From the NCBI GenBank assembly GCA_002385265.1, contig DGDD01000084.1:1-31221 (forward strand): 31,221 bases of DNA, in the 5' to 3' direction. This document shows positions 25,042 to 31,221 of this stretch, in pieces. The DNA is from Chitinophagaceae bacterium UBA3961. GTDB lineage: Bacteria > Bacteroidota > Bacteroidia > Chitinophagales > Chitinophagaceae. A program made the position numbers and the translations under genes. The stretch's first letter is position 1. Every line of letters starts with the position of its first letter. Below the pieces are notes generated by a model. The model searched no databases and was not told the DNA's origin. It saw only the letters and a list, made by a program, of their open reading frames with translations.

Positions 25042-27234
25042 TTACTCTGAAACAACTATTTCATCCGCAAAAATCCATGCGCAGTTTCCGGCGGCGTGAT
25101 GCCAGTAAGGCGGTGTGTTCATGTTTTCACCTGTAACTCGAATGTACCGGGCTTTCATCGGTATTTCGGGAGTATGAAATTGATAGATGTCGTTTACTTT
25201 GCTGGTTTTTTGTAATGGAAATGGATTCTCAACGGTGCTTATGGTGGTATAGTTGATCCCATCTTCCGATATCTCAAATTTTACACGCACTGGAAAGAAG
25301 ACCACATGATTGGTTACTTGCAAAAAGTTTATGCCGATAGAACGAAATTGTTTTGTTTCTTTCAGATCAACGGTTGCTTTCATTTCATTTAAGAACCCTA
25401 GCCAGTTTGCAAAGAAGCTCCATCCACCAAAAGCCCCATCTGTAAGGGTTTGAGGGTCTTCTTTCGCGTACTTAACAGGCTTGTTTACCAAACTAACAGC
25501 AGCACCTCTTGCTAGGTTCTTTTTGCCCGCGTTGGTCATGAACTGCTGATAAGATTTTAAATAGGTGTCTAATGTTAATCCCATTTCGTTTACAATAGGA
25601 ATATTACCCTTAAGTGTGGCAGCCTTGAATCGATTGTAAACAGCATTCAAAACTGTGCGATTGTTTAATTCAAAAGGAGCACGATTGGTTCTGAAATATT
25701 CCAATGTTGCATAATCTAAACCAATTCGAGCTTTGTTCAATCGCTCCAACAACTGTGGTTGACCTTTTAGGGCTTTTTCCGACTGATCAAATGCCTGTTG
25801 ATATTGCAATAGTTTTTGCCCTGATAGCCAAGTATCGAAACCTTGAGCCGGATCGCCGTATAAAAACAGAAAGAACTTGGGATACTCTTTAATTGATTTC
25901 TCCAAGCCCTTTACATAGGTTAACACAGCAGCTGAACCTTTGCCATAATAGAGCTGGCAAAACTCAGTAATGAGTTTATCGTAAGAGGCATAGGGATCCC
26001 AGAGCAAGGCAGACATTAAATAGCAGCGCAGTTCATAAAGCTCACTGGTGTTATGACTATGCTGTTCAAAAATCCAGTTTGCGCCATTTCTTACAAACAA
26101 TTGAATATTCGGTTGAATGGTTTCAAGGTTAGGAAAAGGAGCTAAAAAGTTCGTGAATTGTGTTGTGTAATCCCAAATTTGAAGGGTTGCTCCCAGTCGG
26201 CCCCATTCAATCAAATCTGTTTCAAAATCTTTCGATTTCACAGCAATGGGAGCACTTCTATCACATTCAATGCTACAAAGAGTTACCAACACGTTGTGTT
26301 CGGGGCGCAAGGTTTTAGGAGCTTTTCGGGTGTATTGGTAGGCGAGTGTAGAGATGGTTTTTGCCGGGAAATCGCGTGCAATTTTATTTACCAAACGAAT
26401 CATCGAAGCTGCAGGGGTTCCTTCTTGTTTATCGAAACCGGCACAGCGATCACATTCGCAGTATTGAGTGTTGTCGTCTTGACTTACAGAGATCACCGCT
26501 GCGTTGGGGTAGCGATTGAAATAGGCGGCTACAGAGTCTTTGATCATTCTGTAAACCGTATCGTTACTCAAGCAGAGTTGCGTAGGTAATCGTTTGTTTT
26601 TTACTAAGGCATAGTATTCCGGATGGGCACTATAGTAGTTTCTTTCGGGTACAAACTTATGAAAGGTATGTACAAATGCTTCCGGTACAAAGCCGGGAAA
26701 ACCGGAAGTGGTAACACGTCGTTTGGCAGCGAATTCCGGGTTCTCATAGAAAAGTTTGGCGTGAACCGTTCTGGTTTTCACCAAGGGATCAAATGCATAG
26801 TCTGTGGCTATCACTAAATCCGTTAGGGTAGGCGTAAAGGTTACTGATGGACTCAAATAGCGGCATCCCAATTTTTCAAAGATTGCAAATACGGCTTCCC
26901 AGCATTTGTAAGAGTTGGAGGCTTCAATAATGAAGTTTCCATTCTCAATAGTGCCTGCGTATCCTGATCTGTTTTTGTTGATGCGAAATTCAACAGAACG
27001 TCCATCTGTAGCTGCATTGCTCCAAATTGGAATTCTCGCCCCGGTCATTTTATGAACGAGCTGCTGAAAAGAAAGTGCCGATTTGTTTAGGAAACTATCT
27101 GCTTCTGAAGGCAAGCTAATATGATAATTGCTTTGTTTGTTTTTGACGAGCGTAATGGGTTGGCTCAAAGCAGCATTCGTAGAAAATAATAAAACGAGGA
27201 TGCCGAAATAGAATCGCATATAGTAAGCTTTCAT
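25042..27234 (-). CDS. Secreted DUF4838 protein, possible GH163-type glycosidase
   Basis: 730 residues with a signal peptide ending near 24 (NAALSQ); residue 6 is an alternative start. The N-terminal part (about 30-145) looks like the alpha/beta domain that precedes catalytic barrels in GH20-like enzymes. The middle matches DUF4838: CLSNDTVYRM, SVSQDDNTQYCECDRC with C259, C261 and C264, and GANWIFEQHSHNTSELYELR with E390 as a candidate catalytic acid. The C-terminal 140 residues resemble an F5/8-type discoidin (sugar-binding) domain. I recall DUF4838 as the family behind GH163 endo-beta-N-acetylglucosaminidases acting on N-glycans; activity here is inference. It is convergent with the GH97-GH28-GH92-GH28 operon. 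Confidence 0.82.
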   Translation of the reverse strand: MKAYYMRFYFGILVLLFSTNAALSQPITLVKNKQSNYHISLPSEADSFLNKSALSFQQLVHKMTGARIPIWSNAATDGRSVEFRINKNRSGYAGTIENGNFIIEASNSYKCWEAVFAIFEKLGCRYLSPSVTFTPTLTDLVIATDYAFDPLVKTRTVHAKLFYENPEFAAKRRVTTSGFPGFVPEAFVHTFHKFVPERNYYSAHPEYYALVKNKRLPTQLCLSNDTVYRMIKDSVAAYFNRYPNAAVISVSQDDNTQYCECDRCAGFDKQEGTPAASMIRLVNKIARDFPAKTISTLAYQYTRKAPKTLRPEHNVLVTLCSIECDRSAPIAVKSKDFETDLIEWGRLGATLQIWDYTTQFTNFLAPFPNLETIQPNIQLFVRNGANWIFEQHSHNTSELYELRCYLMSALLWDPYASYDKLITEFCQLYYGKGSAAVLTYVKGLEKSIKEYPKFFLFLYGDPAQGFDTWLSGQKLLQYQQAFDQSEKALKGQPQLLERLNKARIGLDYATLEYFRTNRAPFELNNRTVLNAVYNRFKAATLKGNIPIVNEMGLTLDTYLKSYQQFMTNAGKKNLARGAAVSLVNKPVKYAKEDPQTLTDGAFGGWSFFANWLGFLNEMKATVDLKETKQFRSIGINFLQVTNHVVFFPVRVKFEISEDGINYTTISTVENPFPLQKTSKVNDIYQFHTPEIPMKARYIRVTGENMNTPPYWHHAAGNCAWIFADEIVVSE

Positions 27235-27453
27235 GTCTATCTAAATTAAGGAAGAATAGCATTGCTTTACGCAGGGCTTACTTAATAGTTTTTTTAAAAA
27301 CTTAGAGAAGGAGTTCAGAATTTCTATTGCTTAAGTGTGTTGTTTTAGAACATAAGCGTGTAAACGAACCTATAAGTCATTTAACTCATTAACATGTAAT
27401 GGTTTATCTGTGAAAGAAATTGCCTTATGCTTTTAGTTATGAACGATTTATTT

Positions 27454-27461
27454 TATATTTG
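27454..27461 (+). promoter_or_regulatory. -7 box of the M48 peptidase promoter
   Basis: TATATTTG matches TAnnTTTG exactly and lies 17 bases before the ATG at 27479, implying a very short leader. The upstream element is weak (TTTTAG at 27431-27436). Confidence 0.5.
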
Positions 27462-27478
27462 AAACACAACCTTCCGTT

Positions 27479-28954
27479 ATGACCGATAGAAATCAGTGGA
27501 AACACCGGGCTACAATTATATTGATCTTAGTTGCATTCAGCTCTTTTATTGTATTTGAACAAAGATCCATTGACCCAATTTATACTTTCCAGGATCTATC
27601 AAAAACTTCTTATGCAGTCAAACGAGATTCTTTAAAAAAGAACTGGACATGCCCGAAAATGTTCGATAAGAAAGAAACCCAAAAGAAGTATCAAGAAATG
27701 TGGGATTCTAGGAAGGACTTTGTTGTGTCTTCAATTGATGACAATGATTATGTTTACGAGAAAGAGATCTATGGGTATATTTCTGCAATATTGAATGATT
27801 TGATAAAAGCCAATAACGGTAAAGTAACACCACAATACAATTTATTGTTAGATAGAAGCAGTGTTGTGAACGCTTATGCAATTGGTGGAAACATCATTGC
27901 CGTGAACTTGGGGCTAATTGAGTTTGCTGATTCTAGAGAGGAACTGGCGCTAATTTTAGCACATGAGCTTTCTCATAATATTTTGGAACACTCTGAGAAT
28001 GCAATGAAGGATCGAGCAGAGTTATTGACTTCGGATGAATATAAGAATTCATTAAACGCTGTACTGGATTCTAAATACGAGCGATTGACACGCTTGAAAA
28101 AAATATTGGAAGGATATACTTTTTCAAGAAGTCGCCACAACCGTTATAAAGAATCAGAAGCCGATTCAATGGCTGTTGTTCTACTAAAGAAAGCTAAAAT
28201 TAGCTTTGATGCTCGTTATTTCTTGAAACTCGATAGTTCGGATCTTCACTATCAAACACCTTTAAAGCAGCCTGTAGGCGAGTATTTTAAGTCTTACGGA
28301 ATCAAATTTGAGGATGCGTGGACAACAAAAAGAACCCGCGGACTTTCGTCAAGAAATTACAATTTTAAGGATACTACAAAACTTCAGGACTCACTGAAAA
28401 CGCATCCTGATTGTGTTCAGAGATATGAAAAAACAAAGTCGCAAACGAGCCCTACGCTCACATTCACACCGATTCCAAAAAGTATAAAGAATAAGGCAAA
28501 CAAGATCATCTTATGGAATTTGTTTAACAATCAAAATCTTACAGCATGCATGTATCGAATAATGCTGGCAAAAGATCAGAATGTGGCTGATTCTTGGTAT
28601 GACTTTATGTTTCACAACGCCATTATTGGTTTGTATTACTCTGATAAAAACCTAATGCGTTTCAATTCTATCAATGTGGTGCAAAAAGAACTTGTTTCAA
28701 AGAATTATTTTGAACTACAAACAGCTTTGGAGCAAATGCCCACAGATGATATTAAAGCAGAATATCTTGGCATGCAGAAGCTTCCTTTTTGGAGCGCTCT
28801 GAATTCAGATGAAAAAGCATTTAAGGAATTGTTCAACAACCTAGTGAATGCCGATTTTACTGATAAAACCCTAAGACCCAAATATTCTAAGGAGTATTTA
28901 AAAAACTACCCAAATAGTATGTACGGCGAGTTCGCTGATCAATTTGCAAATTAA
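27479..28954 (+). CDS. M48-type zinc metallopeptidase, membrane-anchored
   Basis: 491 residues. A single hydrophobic segment at about 11-26 (ATIILILVAFSSFIVF) should anchor it to the inner membrane with the bulk in the periplasm. HELSH (162-166) is the HExxH zinc site and ESEAD (225-229) supplies the third ligand, as in M48 peptidases of the BepA/Oma1 kind. NAYAIGGNIIAVNLGLIEF (131-149) is the usual strand region before the zinc helix. The C-terminal half (about 300-491) has no TPR pattern I can name. Such enzymes often work in envelope protein quality control. The next gene begins 13 bp downstream and is probably a partner. Confidence 0.88.
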   Translation: MTDRNQWKHRATIILILVAFSSFIVFEQRSIDPIYTFQDLSKTSYAVKRDSLKKNWTCPKMFDKKETQKKYQEMWDSRKDFVVSSIDDNDYVYEKEIYGYISAILNDLIKANNGKVTPQYNLLLDRSSVVNAYAIGGNIIAVNLGLIEFADSREELALILAHELSHNILEHSENAMKDRAELLTSDEYKNSLNAVLDSKYERLTRLKKILEGYTFSRSRHNRYKESEADSMAVVLLKKAKISFDARYFLKLDSSDLHYQTPLKQPVGEYFKSYGIKFEDAWTTKRTRGLSSRNYNFKDTTKLQDSLKTHPDCVQRYEKTKSQTSPTLTFTPIPKSIKNKANKIILWNLFNNQNLTACMYRIMLAKDQNVADSWYDFMFHNAIIGLYYSDKNLMRFNSINVVQKELVSKNYFELQTALEQMPTDDIKAEYLGMQKLPFWSALNSDEKAFKELFNNLVNADFTDKTLRPKYSKEYLKNYPNSMYGEFADQFAN

Positions 28955-28967
28955 CTTAATCAATTAC

Positions 28968-30530
28968 ATGAAAATTAGACTCTTACTCGGAATTCTTTTA
29001 TCTATTCTTACAATCAATTTTGTTTCTGCTCAATCAAAGGTTTTCAGAGAAGTTGCCGGTGAAATATCAAGCGACTTTAGGCCCATTATTCAAGACAATA
29101 TTTTGATTGGATATTTATCTTTTACAAAGCTAGAGACTGTAAGTAAAGACTCCTTTAGTTATCGCATATCAATTATGGACGAAAACTTAAATGATATTGG
29201 AGTAGTAAACTTTAGAGAGAATCCACTTGTATTGAGTGGCGTTTCATTCGAACAAGATGTAATAGTGATGCTGTATCGAAAAGAAACAGACAAATCAAAA
29301 ACGGATACCAAAAGCAAAAAGATTACGCAAAAAGAATTGGATAATATTCAAGACAGCGCCTTCGTTCAGTTTATTAATCTAGAGGGGAAGATCATCAAAA
29401 CCGAGTCTTCAAAAATTACAGTGGAACGCAAATGGGTGTACTCTAAATATGGTAACTACATGAATATTAATGTGCCCACTATGCAGATCACGAATCTACC
29501 ACAGATGGGATTTTTGGTGCTTACGCTTGAGAAAGACAGACAAAATTTCATTGCATACAACCCCAAAGGAGAGAGAGTATGGACAAAGCAACCGCCTAAA
29601 GGTTTTGATTCTTATGGAATCGTCGCGGGCAGTAAATATTTTTATGTTTTAGGCTATAAAGGTCCTTTGTCGAAAAAAGGCACCAAAGGGAATTATGAGG
29701 TACACACTTATAATTCTAATGATGGGAAGAATTTGGATAAATATGAACTTAAGGACAAAGAAGGAAGTTTTTTTAATGTTCTTAATTTTCAAATAGACAA
29801 GTCTTCAGGAAATGCTGTATTGTCTGGTACAATACACAAAGGAAGCGATCGAATGATGAGCCCTGGAAGAGAATTGAAGAAATATTACAAGGGAGCGTTT
29901 GTGATTAACTTTTCCGGGTCTTCTAAATCTGAAACAAAGCCTGTGTTTTCTTATTGGAGCCAAGGCCAGAACCCTGAGATTTCGGAAGATGGAAAGTTGA
30001 TCAAGGCCAATAAATATATATCAATTCAGCAGTCAATGTCTGACTTTGAAGGAAACAGGTATTTTGCCGGTGTTTTGATTAGAAAGAAGTTTAAACCCGG
30101 ACTTATTGTAGCGGCAATTCCGTTGGCTGTGATTGCTCCATATATTGTTCCCTTTTTAAATTACGTTCAGTTGTCTTCAGATCAGGTGACAATTTTAAAG
30201 TTGAATCAAAAAGGAGTTCTTGAAAATGTTGCCAACATTGATGCTAGGAAGTTTGTGTATTCGAAATTCACCGCATCAACCATTACCGGTTCGGCCTATA
30301 TGTTGTTTAATGTATACAATCCTACTTCAAAAACAAGTTATCTTGTAATTTCAGATGCTGATAATTGCTATTTATACAATTTAAAAGAAGGCAAGGTTAC
30401 AAGAAAAATTCCTCGGAAAAATGGGGATTCGCGGTTGACGGTTTTACCGGGCAAAGAAGGTTCCATCATGATTTCTGAGATCAACACCAAAGAAAAGTAT
30501 TCTAAACTATCTATTGAACCTGTTCAATAA
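28968..30530 (+). CDS. Secreted protein of unknown function, paired with the M48 peptidase
   Basis: 520 residues from ATG 28968. An upstream in-frame ATG at 28944 would overlap the peptidase gene and add residues before the signal peptide, so it was not chosen. The signal peptide is about 1-22 (ending VSAQ). The body is rich in beta strands with repeated patterns such as GFLVLTLEKDRQNFIAYNPK and KYFYVLGYKG, suggesting a beta-propeller-like fold. A hydrophobic stretch at about 379-399 (LIVAAIPLAVIAPYIVPFLN) is unusual for a soluble propeller and may be a membrane segment. I do not recognise the family. Its place 13 bp after the M48 gene suggests a shared envelope role. Confidence 0.75.
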   Translation: MKIRLLLGILLSILTINFVSAQSKVFREVAGEISSDFRPIIQDNILIGYLSFTKLETVSKDSFSYRISIMDENLNDIGVVNFRENPLVLSGVSFEQDVIVMLYRKETDKSKTDTKSKKITQKELDNIQDSAFVQFINLEGKIIKTESSKITVERKWVYSKYGNYMNINVPTMQITNLPQMGFLVLTLEKDRQNFIAYNPKGERVWTKQPPKGFDSYGIVAGSKYFYVLGYKGPLSKKGTKGNYEVHTYNSNDGKNLDKYELKDKEGSFFNVLNFQIDKSSGNAVLSGTIHKGSDRMMSPGRELKKYYKGAFVINFSGSSKSETKPVFSYWSQGQNPEISEDGKLIKANKYISIQQSMSDFEGNRYFAGVLIRKKFKPGLIVAAIPLAVIAPYIVPFLNYVQLSSDQVTILKLNQKGVLENVANIDARKFVYSKFTASTITGSAYMLFNVYNPTSKTSYLVISDADNCYLYNLKEGKVTRKIPRKNGDSRLTVLPGKEGSIMISEINTKEKYSKLSIEPVQ

Positions 30531-30547
30531 AATCTTCTTCTTTTGTT

Positions 30548-30580
30548 AAAGAGCCCCCGGATTCCGGGGGCTCTTTCTTT
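30548..30580 (+). terminator. Strong Rho-independent terminator
   Basis: AAAGAGCCCCCGG (30548-30560) pairs with CCGGGGGCTCTTT (30564-30576) around ATT, then CTTT. The A and T flanks allow action on both strands. It ends the M48 operon. Confidence 0.9.
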
Positions 30581-30679
30581 GAGTTCCAACCAGTTGTTTG
30601 TTAGTGACAAAAAATTAGGGTGAAGCAGCAAACTTTTGACAATATTTCAAGTCAAAGAATTGCACCTAAACCTACTACC

Positions 30680-31221
30680 ATGAATCGTTTGTCGAAATCG
30701 GCCAGAATTCTTTTATTGGCCTCCTGTTTATGGAACCTTGGAGAAGCCCTTTTAGGGCCTATGTTTGCCGTATACACGGAAAAAATTGGGGGCGATCTTC
30801 TAGATTTCACCTGGGCATGGGCCGCTTACTCCATTGTTACCGGGGTTCTTTATATTGTAGTGGGTAAAACACTTCGAGAATCGCCCTACAAAGCTCAATT
30901 TATGATTGGAGGTTATGCGCTAAATGCGCTTCTGACCTTTGCTTATATTTTCGTTCATCATCCCATACAATTGTTATTTGTTCAAATTGGACTTGGTGTT
31001 GCGGAAGCCTTTAGCACACCTACTTGGGATAGCTTGTTCGCAAGTGATATGGACGATACAGAAGATACTTTCTTATGGGGTCTTGCCAATGGGCATACAC
31101 ATTTAATTGGCGGATTGGGCATTGCCATTGGCGGCATGGTGGCTTACTATTTCAGTTTTAATGCGTTGTTTGTGATAATGGGAGTGATCCAAATTGCTGC
31201 AACGCTTGTGCAAGCAAGAAT
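30680..31221 (+). CDS. MFS transporter, N-terminal part (cut by window end)
   Basis: 180 codons from ATG 30680 to the window edge without a stop. About six hydrophobic segments are visible: ILLLASCLWNLGEALLGPMF, FTWAWAAYSIVTGVLYIVVG, FMIGGYALNALLTFAYIFV, LLFVQIGLGVAEAFSTPTW, LIGGLGIAIGGMVAYYF and ALFVIMGVIQIAATLV. This spacing, with GLGVAEAFSTPTWDSLF in the fourth segment, fits the first half of a major-facilitator permease. The substrate cannot be told. Upstream, TTTGAC (30635-30640) and GTCAAA (30651-30656) form a short dyad that could be a regulatory site. Confidence 0.8.
   Translation, partial: MNRLSKSARILLLASCLWNLGEALLGPMFAVYTEKIGGDLLDFTWAWAAYSIVTGVLYIVVGKTLRESPYKAQFMIGGYALNALLTFAYIFVHHPIQLLFVQIGLGVAEAFSTPTWDSLFASDMDDTEDTFLWGLANGHTHLIGGLGIAIGGMVAYYFSFNALFVIMGVIQIAATLVQAR

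Noticed and set aside
24945..25055. Upstream extension of the lipoprotein frame into the end of the DUF4838 gene
   Set aside because: It would precede the lipoprotein signal sequence, which must be at the N-terminus; ATG 24944 is the likely start.
28944..28967. Earlier ATG for the M48 partner protein
   Set aside because: It overlaps the peptidase gene and adds eight residues before the charged start of the signal peptide.
30635..30656. TTTGAC-N10-GTCAAA before the MFS gene as a defined operator
   Set aside because: Arms of only six bases in AT-rich DNA are expected by chance; it is noted in the MFS entry but not claimed as a site.
1..31221. Search by eye for CRISPR arrays, tRNAs, rRNAs, transposases and attachment sites
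   Set aside because: No regularly spaced repeats, cloverleaf sequences or transposase motifs were recognised anywhere in the window.

Overview
This window looks like chromosomal DNA of a Bacteroidota species, most likely in or near Chitinophagales/Chitinophagaceae. That placement is an inference from gene content: GH97/GH28/GH92 glycosidases, an ECF sigma factor with an HxxxCxxC anti-sigma protein, YHS, DoxX and DinB-like proteins. It also rests on several TAnnTTTG-like -7 boxes, the rarity of strong Shine-Dalgarno sites, and AT-rich DNA (about 40% GC by eye). No tRNA, rRNA, CRISPR array or insertion sequence was recognised.

Left part (1-5789, all minus strand). A Fic-family AMP-transferase core lacks the usual N-terminal region and runs off the left edge. 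Just upstream of it lie two diverged palindromic elements. Next comes a 1460-residue RecQ-UvrD double helicase. It is preceded, in the same frame and separated by a single TAA, by a DnaQ-like exonuclease. The two pieces read as one exonuclease-RecQ-UvrD protein split by a stop codon. About 540 bp without a gene follow.

Middle part (6326-15699). Two tandem secreted YHS proteins are followed by an ECF sigma factor, a small zinc-binding anti-sigma-like protein, a DoxX-like membrane protein and a DinB-like protein, probably a stress or redox module. A perfect inverted repeat (ATGTCGC-N4-GCGACAT) lies in front of the sigma gene. After a strong terminator comes a compact three-gene operon, jetA-jetB-jetC (DUF3375, DUF4194, SMC-like ATPase). 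These are the SMC, kleisin and KITE parts of a Wadjet/MksBEF complex, but the nuclease subunit JetD is absent. The operon ends at a clear terminator that meets a convergent PhnA/YjdM gene.

Right part (15845-27234) is a carbohydrate locus. A LacI-family regulator is divergent from a tightly packed operon of GH97, GH28, GH92 and GH28 enzymes, all with export signals, consistent with breakdown of pectic or plant glycan oligosaccharides. The intergenic region holds a LacI-type palindrome over the regulator's own promoter and a second nested inverted repeat in front of the GH97 gene. No SusC/SusD pair is present. Convergent to this operon are a small lipoprotein and a secreted DUF4838 protein (a family that, as I recall, includes GH163 endo-beta-N-acetylglucosaminidases).

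Right end (27479-31221). A membrane-anchored M48-type metallopeptidase is coupled to a secreted protein of unknown function. A strong terminator follows, then the first 180 codons of an MFS transporter cut by the window edge.

The main candidates for follow-up are the JetD-less JetABC operon, the stop-split exonuclease-RecQ-UvrD gene, and the truncated Fic gene with its palindromic upstream elements.
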